From NCBI RefSeq assembly GCF_002897035.1, contig NZ_BAUX01000013.1, forward strand, positions 1-64,000: 64,000 nt of DNA, in the 5' to 3' direction. The DNA comes from Methylopila sp. Yamaguchi. GTDB taxonomy: Bacteria; Pseudomonadota; Alphaproteobacteria; Rhizobiales; Methylopilaceae. The position numbers and the translations under genes were made by a program. This document shows, piece by piece, positions 25,379-33,681 of the stretch (positions within the stretch are counted from its first letter, which is position 1; each line of letters begins with the position of its first letter). Below the pieces are notes generated by a model. The model was not told the DNA's origin, searched no databases, and was given only the letters and a program-made list of their open reading frames with translations.

Positions 25379-25847
25379 CGTAAGCTCCTCAGCCGGCGGC
25401 TTGACGCCGCTCGATTGATAAGCGCTAGGCAGGCCGGTCCGTTCCCGCCTCCCAAACGTCTCGGCGATCAGCTTTCGATCAACTCAGCAATCGCACGTAA
25501 GCGAACAGTCCGATCACCCGTGCAACGGCCAAGGCTATCGACAGCCAGAGCAGCACCCTCACACCGAGCATCGTCGCGCGCCGAAGCATGAGTGAGCACT
25601 GGCGCTCGCAGGAGCAGGAGAACTCGGCGGGCCAGAGCCAGAGACGAACATCGCCGCCAATAGGTCCGCTGTCTGCCGCCAACCCGATGTCGGCCTCTGG
25701 CGCCCAGACGACGTCACCGGGGGGAGGGTCCGCAGCTGCTTTGCGCGGCGATCGGTCGTTCCGTTACCACCCCCGCCTCTCACTTTGCCCGTAGGGGCGA
25801 TAAGTTTATGGGTAACCGCTCACGTCTCGCGCGACAGGTGACCGACA
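25379..25847. other. Intergenic region with one weak small ORF
   Basis: A minus-strand frame at 25479-25589 (ATG 25589) would encode a 36-residue peptide with one hydrophobic helix (VLLWLSIALAVARVIGLFAY). No Shine-Dalgarno sequence precedes it, so it is only a candidate. Nothing else is recognised in the 470 bp before the GntR gene. Confidence 0.3.
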
Positions 25848-26606
25848 TTGCCATCGAGGCTGAGCGAAGAAACGCGACGGACGCCGTCGTCCTCACGCGA
25901 GACCAAGCTGTCGCGGCGCGAGCCCTTCGCGCATCAAATCGCAACCACGCTGCGCGATCTGATAATTCGTGGCGACTTGCCCGCTGGCGGGCGCATCGTA
26001 GAGCGCAGCTTGTGCGAAACGCTGGCTGTCTCCCGGACCCCCCTCCGCGAGGCCCTGAAGCTTCTGGAGCTTGAGGGCTTGGTCGAGCTCTCGCAGAACC
26101 GGGGCGCGCGGATCATGTCTTTCACCGCGGAAGAGGCCTCGGATCTGTTCGAGGTCATCGCCGGGCTGGAGAGCCTCGCGGCCGAGATCGCGGCCCTGCG
26201 GCTGGAGCCGGCTGATCTCGAAGAGCTCAACGAGATGCACTCCCGCATGATGGCGCACTATCATCGCCGGGAGAAAGACCCGTACTTCGAGCTAAACAGC
26301 GCGATCCACGACAGGATCGTGCGCCTGTCCCGCAATCCGGTTCTGGTCGCCACCCACGCCAACCTGATGCTGCGCGCGCGGCGCGGTCGCTATATGGCGA
26401 TCGTCGATCCGCGGCGGTGGGAGGAGTCTGTGAGCGAACACGAGGCGCTGATGACCGCTTTGCATGCCCGCGACGCCGACGCCGCGCGCCGCGCCTGGAA
26501 GCGTCATCTGCTCCGCACTGGCGAAACCGTCTGCGCGGTCCTCACCGCAGCGGTTCGCGAGCCTGCGCCGCTCGGTGCCGGCGTGGACCGGGTGGCGGTC
26601 ATCTAA
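25848..26606 (+). CDS. GntR/FCD-family transcriptional regulator
   Basis: A 252-residue FadR-subfamily regulator. The winged HTH contains HQIATTLRDLIIRGDLPAGG, then ERSLCETLAVSRTPLREALK, LLELEGLVEL and RGARI. The FCD ligand domain (about 105-235) has ELNSAIHDRIVRLSRNP and the metal-binding-type HEALMTAL. The start is a TTG at 25848 with AGGTGA seven bases before it. It precedes an amino-acid ABC transporter and amidohydrolase by 335 bp on the same strand and is the natural candidate to control them. The inverted repeat at 26874 is a possible site. Confidence 0.88.
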   Translation: MPSRLSEETRRTPSSSRETKLSRREPFAHQIATTLRDLIIRGDLPAGGRIVERSLCETLAVSRTPLREALKLLELEGLVELSQNRGARIMSFTAEEASDLFEVIAGLESLAAEIAALRLEPADLEELNEMHSRMMAHYHRREKDPYFELNSAIHDRIVRLSRNPVLVATHANLMLRARRGRYMAIVDPRRWEESVSEHEALMTALHARDADAARRAWKRHLLRTGETVCAVLTAAVREPAPLGAGVDRVAVI

Positions 26607-26873
26607 CGCCCAGCGCGCATCGAAATTCTGTTTCTCGGCTGAAATAACGGGCAGGCGCTGCGCTTCTCCAGCAGCCTCAGCGGCATGCGTCGCGCTTCCA
26701 CGAGCCGCCAAGGCGCGCGTTGCAAACAGGAAACGGCTGCTCTTTCGCCGCAGCCCGGCCTTGGTTTTTCGCACATACGTCGCGACGGCGCGCAAATGGG
26801 CGGGATCCTGCTCAACTTATAAGCGGACGCAGGCTCGATCTTTCCATCTAAGCTGCTGTATATGCTTACGTAA

Positions 26874-26895
26874 ATCAGATGGAATGCAATCTGAT
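26874..26895. promoter_or_regulatory. Inverted repeat upstream of the ABC operon
   Basis: ATCAGAT (26874-26880) and ATCTGAT (26889-26895) form a perfect 7-bp inverted repeat around 8 bases, 46 bp before the receptor start codon. It is a candidate operator for the nearby GntR protein. The rest of the 335-bp gap (26607-26940) shows no other structure to me. Confidence 0.45.
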
Positions 26896-26940
26896 CGCTG
26901 GTTGGTCCACCGCAACGCGTTGAGATAGAAAGCGAAAGCC

Positions 26941-27816
26941 ATGTCACCCCGCCTTTCGTCCGTCGGCGCCGCGCGGCGCCGCTTCCTGGGTCTGTCCGCC
27001 TTGCTCTTCGCGGCGACGGCCCTTTTGCCGCTGACTGGCGCGCCGGTTCGGGCCGAGCCGCTGACGCTGGAGGCGATCAAGACAGCCGGCGTGGTGAAAG
27101 TCGGCGTGGAGGCGGCCTACCGGCCCTTCACCTTCCGCGATAAGGGCGAAATTGTCGGTTACGACGTCGACCTCGCCAAGCAGCTGTTCGCCCCGCTGGG
27201 CGTCAAGGTGGAGTTCATCGACACGGCCTGGGCCGGCGTCATACCCGCGCTTTACGCCGGAAACTTCGACGTCATCATGACCTCGCTCACCTACTCCAAG
27301 GAGCGGGTGGCGAAGGTCGGCTATTCCATCCCCTACACCGAAGCGACGCAGGAGATGCTGATCCGCTCCTCCGACGTCGACACGATCAAGAGCATCGACG
27401 GCATGTCCGGGAAGGTGCTCGCCGTGAAGCTCGGCTCTGCGGGCGACACCATGAAAGCCGCGCTCGACGCGAAACTGAAGGCGAGCGCTGGCAAAGGCTT
27501 CTCCGAGGTGAAGGCCTATGACGACCATCCGGCCGCCTATCTCGCGCTCGCGCAAGGATCCGTCGACGGCGTCATCAATTCGCTCGCGACGCTCACCCAG
27601 GTGCTCAAGGACGCCCCGGGCCGGTACGCCATCGTCCGCGACATCGGCCCGCGCAACTGGGCCGGCATCGGCGCCCGGAAGGAGGACACGGCGCTGATCG
27701 GCTTCCTGAACGAGCGCATCGAGGCCCTGAAGGCCAACGGCGAGATCTACAAGCTTCAGGAAAAGTGGTTCGGCACGCAGATGAAGCTGGCCGACAAAGT
27801 GCCCGACTTCTCCTAA
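26941..27816 (+). CDS. Amino-acid-type ABC transporter substrate-binding protein
   Basis: A 291-residue periplasmic receptor of the SBP_bac_3 family. A leader with ARRRFLGLSALLFAATALLP and GAPVRAEP suggests export, with a twin-arginine look. The mature domain shows VVKVGVEAAYRPFTFRDKGE, VGYDVDLAKQLFAPLGVKVE, WAGVIPALYAGNFDVIMTSL and FLNERIEALKANGEIYKLQE. The family binds polar amino acids or related small amines and acids. The gene heads an operon with permease, ATPase, amidohydrolase and a racemase-like gene, so the ligand is probably the substrate of the amidohydrolase. Confidence 0.92.
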   Translation: MSPRLSSVGAARRRFLGLSALLFAATALLPLTGAPVRAEPLTLEAIKTAGVVKVGVEAAYRPFTFRDKGEIVGYDVDLAKQLFAPLGVKVEFIDTAWAGVIPALYAGNFDVIMTSLTYSKERVAKVGYSIPYTEATQEMLIRSSDVDTIKSIDGMSGKVLAVKLGSAGDTMKAALDAKLKASAGKGFSEVKAYDDHPAAYLALAQGSVDGVINSLATLTQVLKDAPGRYAIVRDIGPRNWAGIGARKEDTALIGFLNERIEALKANGEIYKLQEKWFGTQMKLADKVPDFS

Positions 27817-27903
27817 CCGCCCGAAGGTGACGGCGGTGGTGAGCCGCCTGTCCCGCCTCACCCGACGGGCGTCTCCCCGCCAGCCGATCGCGGATGCGAT
27901 TCA

Positions 27904-28557
27904 ATGACCATAGATTGGGCCGTCGTCGAGATGGCCATCCCCCTACTGGCCGAAGGCACGGTGACGACGCTGAGGATTGCGTCGCTTGCGGCGCTGCTCG
28001 GCCTTACCGGAGGCGTAGCGCTCGGCCTCGTCTCGCTCGGCGGATGGCGGTGGACGCGCTGGCTAGTGCTCGCCTATGTGGATTTCATCCGCGGCACGCC
28101 CCTGCTCATCCAGATCTTCATCGTGTTCTTCGGGCTGCCGCTCATGGGCTGGCGTCCTGGCGAGTTCTGGTCGGGCGTGATCGCGCTGTCGCTCAATTGC
28201 GCCGCCTATGTCGCCGAAGTCGTGCGCGGCACGGTCGGGGCGGTCGAGAAGGGCCAGACCGAAGCCGCCAAGTCGATCGGCATGACGCAGGGCAGGATCC
28301 TGCTCTACGTCCTGCTGCCGCAGTCGATCCGGCCCATGATGCCGGCGTTGACGAATGACGTGATCACCCTCCTGAAGAACACGTCGCTGCTGTCGGTCAT
28401 CTCGGTCTACGAGCTGACGCGCTCGGGGCAGGCGATCATCGCCACGCACTTTGCACCGCTCGAGATCTTCGCCCTTCTCGCCATCTACTATTACGCCATC
28501 ATCTCCGTGCTTTCGTGGATCTCGCGGGTGATTGAGCGGCGGCTCCCAGCCTGGTGA
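27904..28557 (+). CDS. Amino-acid-type ABC transporter permease
   Basis: A 217-residue inner-membrane permease of the HisM/GlnP type with five hydrophobic segments. It has the EAA loop in the family form, EAAKSIGMTQGRILLYVLLP QSIRPMMP split as two stretches, preceded by YVDFIRGTPLLIQIFIVFFG. It follows the receptor gene by 87 bp and overlaps the ATPase gene (GTGA). Only one permease gene is present, so a homodimeric channel is expected. Confidence 0.93.
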   Translation: MTIDWAVVEMAIPLLAEGTVTTLRIASLAALLGLTGGVALGLVSLGGWRWTRWLVLAYVDFIRGTPLLIQIFIVFFGLPLMGWRPGEFWSGVIALSLNCAAYVAEVVRGTVGAVEKGQTEAAKSIGMTQGRILLYVLLPQSIRPMMPALTNDVITLLKNTSLLSVISVYELTRSGQAIIATHFAPLEIFALLAIYYYAIISVLSWISRVIERRLPAW

Positions 28558-29378
28558 TCGCCATGCCCCTCGAAACGAGAACCGATCCCTCAAGGCTTGC
28601 TGGCGAACGGCCGTTGCTCTCGGTGCGGGGACTGCGCAAACGGTACGGCGAGCGCGAGATCCTCAAGGACATCTCGTTCGACGTCATGGCGGGACAGACG
28701 ATGGTGCTGATCGGGCCTTCCGGCTCCGGCAAGACCACGGTGCTGCGCTGCCTGAACCATCTAGAGATCCCAGACGCAGGCACGATCGAGCTTGCGGGCG
28801 AGCCGATCGGCGGCGCCTATGTGGGCGAAGCGGCGCGCTGGACGCCCCTGACCGAGTCCCAGCTCGCTCTTCAGCGGCGCAGGTTCGGCTTTGTTTTCCA
28901 GCGCTTCAATCTGTTCCCGCACCTCACCGCGGCGCAGAACGTGGCGATCGGTCCGCGAAAGGTGCTTGGCCTGTCGCGCGAGGCGGCCGAAGCGCGCGCG
29001 GCGGAGCAACTCGCCCGCGTGAGCCTCGCCGAGCACATGCACAAGCGCCCCTCGCAGCTCTCAGGCGGCCAGCAGCAGCGCGTTGCGATCGCCCGCGCGC
29101 TGGCGATGGACCCGCGCCTGATCCTGTTCGACGAGCCGACCTCGGCGCTCGATCCCGAGCTGGTCCACGAGGTCTTGGACGTGATGGGCGCTCTGGCGCG
29201 CGAAGGCATGACCATGATCGTGGTCACCCACGAGATGAGTTTCGCGCGGCGCGCCGCCGACACGCTCATCTTTATGGCCGACGGCCATATCGTCGAGCAG
29301 GGCTCGCCGGAGGCCGTGTTCTCCGGTCCGCGCGAGGAGAAGACGCAGCGCTTCCTCTCCCACATTCTGAATCGATAG
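28554..29378 (+). CDS. Amino-acid-type ABC transporter ATPase
   Basis: A 274-residue ABC ATPase of the GlnQ/HisP group. Walker A is GPSGSGKT, the Q-loop lies in FVFQRFNLFPHLTA, the signature is LSGGQQQRVAIARALA, Walker B is LILFDEPTSALDPEL, and the switch histidine lies in VVTHEMSFARR. The GTG at 28554 overlaps the permease stop; ATG 28563 is an alternative start. The first about 25 residues are an extension before the ABC core. It completes the three-part transporter. Confidence 0.94.
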   Translation: MIAMPLETRTDPSRLAGERPLLSVRGLRKRYGEREILKDISFDVMAGQTMVLIGPSGSGKTTVLRCLNHLEIPDAGTIELAGEPIGGAYVGEAARWTPLTESQLALQRRRFGFVFQRFNLFPHLTAAQNVAIGPRKVLGLSREAAEARAAEQLARVSLAEHMHKRPSQLSGGQQQRVAIARALAMDPRLILFDEPTSALDPELVHEVLDVMGALAREGMTMIVVTHEMSFARRAADTLIFMADGHIVEQGSPEAVFSGPREEKTQRFLSHILNR

Positions 29379-29382
29379 CGCC

Positions 29383-30732
29383 ATGTCCGAGCCGCTCTAT
29401 GATCTGGTCGTCACCGGCGCGACAGTCCTCACGGGAGCGCCGGCGTCGTACGCCATCGACGACGCCGTGGTCGCGATCTCGGACGGTCGCTTCGCACGGA
29501 TCGAAGCCGCGACAACGGACGCCGCGCCGCTCAGCGCCCGCCGCAGCCTTCATCTTCCCGGCCGCGTCGTCACGCCGGGCCTGATCAATGTGCACACGCA
29601 CGCCAACCTCAGCATGGTGCGCGGCGTCGCGGAGGACCTGGGCTTCGCGCCGGCCTACACGCCCGGTATTCCGCAGGGCCACATGGTCACGCCGGCCGAA
29701 GCCTACGCAATCGCACGGCTGGGCGCGCTGGAGGCGCTGCTGTTCGGCTCCACGCTGATCAACGACACCTTCGTGCACGCCGACGTCGTCACGCCCGCCA
29801 TGGCGGACGTCGGCCTCCGGGTGTGGTCGTGCGGCCGCATTCACGACGTCGATTTCTCCGGCGTCTCGGTGGGGCGCTGGGATCATGTTGAGGCTATCGG
29901 CGACAAGACGCTCGGCGAGGCGATCGCGCTGGCGGAGCGCTACGACGGCAAAAGCGGAGGCCGCATCGGAGTGCAACTCGCCGCGCATGCGCCCGACACA
30001 TGCTCAACGCCCTTCCTGCGGCGCATCGCGCGGGTCGCGGAGGACACCGGGCTTCGGGTGACGACCCATCTCTCGCAGAGCAAGGTTGAACTTGCCCGGA
30101 TCCGCGAACGTGACGGCATGAGCCCGCCCGAACTGCTTGACGAGGTCGGCCTGCTGAACGACCGGCTCACTGCTGCGCATTGCATCCACGTCAGCGACGG
30201 CGACATCGCCCGCATCGGGAGGGCCGGCGTCCATGTCGCCCACATCGCCAAGGGCAACGCGACGGGAGCCACAATCGCGCCGACGCACAGGCTCCGCGCC
30301 GCGGGCGCCAAGCTCACGCTCGGCACCGACAACATGCACGCCGACATGGTGGAGGTGATGCGCTGGGCGCTCGCGGTCGGTCGCATCCAGCTCGGCGCGG
30401 TCACGCCCGACTGGCAGCCCGAGACCGTGTTCGAAATGGCGACCCTCGCGGGCGCGCGCGCCATGGGGCTCGAGGACGAGATCGGCAGCATCGAGATCGG
30501 CAAGCGCGCGGACTTCGTCGCTTTCGATTTCCGTCGCCCGCATCTCACGCCGATGACCAACGCCCTCGGCAACCTCGTCCACGTCGCCCAGGGTCGCGAC
30601 GTGGAGGTCGTCGCCGTGGACGGCGAATTGATGGTGATGGACGGAAAGCCGACCCGGGTGGACGCCGACGCGGTTCGCCGTGACGCCGCCCTCGCCATCG
30701 AGGCGCTGTGGGCCCGGGCGCGCGGGGGCTGA
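29383..30732 (+). CDS. Amidohydrolase-family metal-dependent hydrolase/deaminase
   Basis: A 449-residue amidohydrolase of the ATZ/TRZ-chlorohydrolase and S-adenosylhomocysteine/guanine-deaminase-like group. Metal and active-site motifs are visible: GLINVHTHANLSMVRG (HxH), a histidine in LRVTTHLSQSKVE, TAAHCIHVSD, and GTDNMHADMVEV with the conserved aspartate. The C-terminal strand GKRADFVAFDFRRPHLTP is typical. It is 4 bp after the ATPase gene and 4 bp before the racemase-like gene. It probably hydrolyses or deaminates the N-containing compound brought in by the transporter; the compound cannot be named from sequence. Confidence 0.9.
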   Translation: MSEPLYDLVVTGATVLTGAPASYAIDDAVVAISDGRFARIEAATTDAAPLSARRSLHLPGRVVTPGLINVHTHANLSMVRGVAEDLGFAPAYTPGIPQGHMVTPAEAYAIARLGALEALLFGSTLINDTFVHADVVTPAMADVGLRVWSCGRIHDVDFSGVSVGRWDHVEAIGDKTLGEAIALAERYDGKSGGRIGVQLAAHAPDTCSTPFLRRIARVAEDTGLRVTTHLSQSKVELARIRERDGMSPPELLDEVGLLNDRLTAAHCIHVSDGDIARIGRAGVHVAHIAKGNATGATIAPTHRLRAAGAKLTLGTDNMHADMVEVMRWALAVGRIQLGAVTPDWQPETVFEMATLAGARAMGLEDEIGSIEIGKRADFVAFDFRRPHLTPMTNALGNLVHVAQGRDVEVVAVDGELMVMDGKPTRVDADAVRRDAALAIEALWARARGG

Positions 30733-30736
30733 GCGG

Positions 30737-31486
30737 ATGCGTATCCTCCTCATCAATCCCAACACCTCCGTCGCAATGACGGAACGCATGGTTGCGAGCG
30801 CCTCCCGTTCCTTGGCGCCGGACGTCGAGCTTGTGGCCCTGACGGCGCCGCAAGGCATGCCCTACATCGCCAGTCGCGCGGAGTCCGTAATCGCCGGCGC
30901 AGCGACGCTGGAGATGATCGCCGCGCATCAGAGCGGCGTGGACGCCGTGGTGATCGGGGCGTTCGGCGACCCTGGGCTGATTGCGGCGCGAGAGCTGTTC
31001 GACCTCCCCGTGACCGCCATGGCGGAAGCCGCGATGCTCACGGCCTGCATGCTCGCGCAGCGCTTTTCGATCGTGACGTTCTCCCCCACGCTCACCGCCT
31101 GGTACGAAGACGCCGTCGCGCTCAGCGGCCTTCAAGCCCGGTGCGCAGGCATCCGCGTGCCGGACGTTTCGTTCGCCTCGATCAACGACGTCCAGAGGGA
31201 ACTGGAGGCGCAGTTGGTCGAGCTATGTCAGCGCTCGATCGAGACCGACAAGGCGGACGCCGTCATCCTCGCAGGCGCGCCGCTGACCGGCTTCGCGGCC
31301 AAAGTCGCGGCGCGCGTTCCCGTTCCGCTGATTGATCCTCTAGACGCCGCGATCGGCCAGGCGACGCTGCTCGCTCGCCTTCAGACGACCCCGGCGCGCG
31401 CGGGGCGTTTCGCACGGCCCCCAGCGAAGCCCGGAACAGGATTGACGCGGGCGCTTGGGGCCTGGATCGAGCATCGCTCCGTGTGA
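30737..31486 (+). CDS. Asp/Glu/hydantoin racemase-superfamily protein lacking the catalytic cysteines
   Basis: A 249-residue member of the Asp/Glu/hydantoin racemase family: ILLINPNTSVAMTERMV at the N-terminus, VVIGAFGDPGLIAARELFDL, VTAMAEAAMLTACML, and DAVILAGAPLTGFAAKVAAR. In true hydantoin racemases the two catalytic cysteines lie in CFGDPG and GCAG. Here both positions read otherwise (GAFGDPG and AGAPLTG), so two-base racemisation is unlikely. The true start is ATG 30737, 4 bp after the amidohydrolase. It may bind or transform the ring-opened product by another mechanism. Family assignment is firm; activity is open. Confidence 0.82.
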   Translation: MRILLINPNTSVAMTERMVASASRSLAPDVELVALTAPQGMPYIASRAESVIAGAATLEMIAAHQSGVDAVVIGAFGDPGLIAARELFDLPVTAMAEAAMLTACMLAQRFSIVTFSPTLTAWYEDAVALSGLQARCAGIRVPDVSFASINDVQRELEAQLVELCQRSIETDKADAVILAGAPLTGFAAKVAARVPVPLIDPLDAAIGQATLLARLQTTPARAGRFARPPAKPGTGLTRALGAWIEHRSV

Positions 31487-31538
31487 GCTTGGCGCGTACG
31501 ACCGACCGTCACATCGAAGCTGGGGCAACACCTTGGGA

Positions 31539-32210
31539 TCAGGTGTGCCGCAGTCGCTCGCTCAGCGCTTTTCGCGTCAAATCCTCAAGGAAGTTGAGAA
31601 AGTCTCGGGCCCGGCCCGAGGCTTTCTCAATCTCTCTATCGGCCGCCGCCGTTAGCGTGGCAGCGTGAAGGCGGGCCGCCTCCTCGAAGACATCCTGATC
31701 TTCGATGTAGGCGTACCAGAAGCGGCGCGAAAGCCCGTGCAGGGCGCCTATTGAGCCCGCGAGAATGGCGTTGTGCGCCGCCTGCGCCAGCAGTTCGTGG
31801 ATCGCGCGGTTGGCGCGCAGGAACGCCCCGCGGTCCCGGTCGGCGGCAGCCGCGGTGATCTCGGCGGCTAGTTCAATCATCCGGTCGCGCTGGCTAACCA
31901 CCGCGCGATCCGCGGCCAGCCGAACCATCAGGTCCTCCAACGGCCGTCTCACCTCAAGCAGTTCGAACTGGCGAAAGACGTCGATGGTCGAGACCTGCAC
32001 GCCGCGGCTCGGATGGACTTCGATATAGCCCTCGATCCGCAGGCGCTGCAGCGCCTCGCGAACTGGCGTGCGGCCGCACTGGATCTCGTCCGCCAGTCGC
32101 TTCTCGGAGATCATCGCGCCCGGCTTCAACGCGCGGGTGACGATCATCTCCTCGATCCGCTTATAGGCCGTCTCCGCCAGCGACGGCGGCGTTTGTGGGT
32201 CATCCGCCAT
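31539..32210 (-). CDS. GntR/FCD-family transcriptional regulator
   Basis: A 223-residue FCD-type regulator. The HTH is ETAYKRIEEMIVTRALKPGA, then ISEKRLADEIQCGRTPVREA, LQRLRIEGYIEV and HPSRGVQVS. The FCD domain follows from about residue 85 (RRPLEDLMVRLAADRAV). ATG 32210 is chosen over an in-frame GTG at 32222 because GGAG is correctly placed. It is divergent from the FAD oxidoreductase/CoA-transferase/Liv operon across 142 bp that contains the palindrome at 32306, so it probably represses that operon until a CoA-pathway metabolite binds. Confidence 0.9.
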   Translation of the reverse strand: MADDPQTPPSLAETAYKRIEEMIVTRALKPGAMISEKRLADEIQCGRTPVREALQRLRIEGYIEVHPSRGVQVSTIDVFRQFELLEVRRPLEDLMVRLAADRAVVSQRDRMIELAAEITAAAADRDRGAFLRANRAIHELLAQAAHNAILAGSIGALHGLSRRFWYAYIEDQDVFEEAARLHAATLTAAADREIEKASGRARDFLNFLEDLTRKALSERLRHT

Positions 32211-32267
32211 TCCGGTCTCCACCTTCGGGCTCGGCAGCGTTCAAATCGCGGCCGATCCAGCTAGCCG

Positions 32268-32328
32268 TTGACAGCTCGCCGGCACAAGCGTAAGCCGATG
32301 CTCAACCGATATATCGGCAGTGTATCGG
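32268..32328 (+). promoter_or_regulatory. Candidate promoter and operator of the FAD oxidoreductase operon
   Basis: TTGACA at 32268 is followed after 17 bases by a weak TAAGCC. CCGATATATCGG (32306-32317) is a perfect palindrome, and its half TATCGG repeats at 32323. The site lies between the divergent GntR gene and the oxidoreductase, where a repressor would block transcription. Confidence 0.5.
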
Positions 32329-32352
32329 ATAAGAAGTGAGGGAGGTGCTGCG

Positions 32353-33681
32353 ATGGACGCTCGTCCGCGCTTGCGTCTGGAAACGGATGTGCTGGTCGTC
32401 GGCGGAGGCGCGGCGGGAGTTGCGGCGGCCGTGACCGCCGCGCGGCAGGGGCTCGATGTGACCCTGGTCGAGCGCTACGGATTTTGCGGCGGCGGGGCGG
32501 TCGCGGGCCTGTCGGGCACCGTGTGTGGCCTCTATGAGGCGACCGACCGGCGCGGCGCGGGGCCGAAGCAGGTGGTGTTCGGCTTCGCCGACGAATTCTG
32601 CCGCCGGCTCGAGGCGATGGGCGGGCTCGCCGATCCGGTGGTCTACGGCAAGACCTGGACCCGCGTGCACGACCCGCTGATCTGGCGCGAGGCCGCGGAC
32701 GCGTTCCTGACGGAGGCGGGCGTCCGGATCATCTTCCATGCGGTGGTGTTCGGCGCGCACATGCAGGGCGACCTCGTCCAGGGTCTCGAGATATGGACGA
32801 AGGAAGGCGTCATTGACGCCCGCGCCCCTCTGGTGATCGACGCCAGCGGCGACGCCGACGTGGTCGCGATGGCCGGCTTTCCGTCGGTCGTCGGGGACGA
32901 CGGCCGGGTTCAGAACCCAACGATGATCTTCCGGATGCTCGGCGTCGACGTGGCGCGGTTTGCGGCCGAGTACGGCGCCGACACGATCATGCCACAGCGG
33001 ATCTCGGACATGATCCGGGCCCAGCACAACGCCGGCAATTACGACCTGCCGCGGGCCAAGATCTGGCTGTTCCAGACGACCCGCCCAGGCGAGCTTCTGT
33101 GCAACTGCACACGGGTGATCGGCGAGGCCGGTCGCGAACTCAACACGCTGTTCTGGCGCGACTTCACCGAGGCGGAGTTGCAGGGCCGCAGGCAAATGCG
33201 CGAGTACGCGCGGTTTTTCCGCGACCACGTGGTCGGCTGCGAGAGCGCCTTCGTCAACGACACCGGCGTCCAGGTCGGGGTTCGACAGAGTCGCCAGATT
33301 GCGGGCGTCGAGACCCTTCGGAACGCCGATGTCGTCGAGGGCACGAAATTCGTGGATGGGATTGCGCGATCGCCGTGGCCGATCGAACTGCACTCCGGCG
33401 ACAAGCCGCGGGTCGAATGGCTGCTCGACGATTTCTACGAGGTGCCGTTCGGTTGCTTCGTTCCCGAGCGGGGCGAGGGGCTGCTGGCCGCCGGCCGCTG
33501 CCTCTCGGCCCAGCATGAGGCCGTCGCCTCGGCGCGGGTGACCGCCCAGTGCTTCGCCTACGGCCATGCGGTCGGCCTCGCCGCCTCGATCGTCGTCAGG
33601 GACAAGGTCGCGCCGCGGTCGATCGCTGGCGTCGATCTTCGACTCCTCCTCAACGCCGACGGCGCGAGGCTCGAGGCATGA
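32353..33681 (+). CDS. FAD-dependent oxidoreductase (PF12831-like)
   Basis: A 442-residue flavoprotein. VLVVGGGAAGVAAAVTAARQ (residues 14-33) is the FAD dinucleotide loop, ending in a glutamate in TLVERYGF. VIDASGDADVVAMAGFP is the family marker of the PF12831-type oxidoreductases, and GLLAAGRCLSAQHEAVASAR closes the FAD site. It is the first gene of a catabolic operon: a GGAGG box precedes ATG 32353, and the enoyl-CoA hydratase start overlaps its stop. A related protein is encoded at 50451. The group contains uncharacterised dehydrogenases of small organic compounds; the substrate is unknown. Confidence 0.85.
   Translation: MDARPRLRLETDVLVVGGGAAGVAAAVTAARQGLDVTLVERYGFCGGGAVAGLSGTVCGLYEATDRRGAGPKQVVFGFADEFCRRLEAMGGLADPVVYGKTWTRVHDPLIWREAADAFLTEAGVRIIFHAVVFGAHMQGDLVQGLEIWTKEGVIDARAPLVIDASGDADVVAMAGFPSVVGDDGRVQNPTMIFRMLGVDVARFAAEYGADTIMPQRISDMIRAQHNAGNYDLPRAKIWLFQTTRPGELLCNCTRVIGEAGRELNTLFWRDFTEAELQGRRQMREYARFFRDHVVGCESAFVNDTGVQVGVRQSRQIAGVETLRNADVVEGTKFVDGIARSPWPIELHSGDKPRVEWLLDDFYEVPFGCFVPERGEGLLAAGRCLSAQHEAVASARVTAQCFAYGHAVGLAASIVVRDKVAPRSIAGVDLRLLLNADGARLEA

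Noticed and set aside
32302-33567. A 421-codon minus-strand frame opposite the FAD oxidoreductase
   Set aside because: The plus strand has the FAD loop and family marker; the antisense frame is arginine/histidine-rich without domains.
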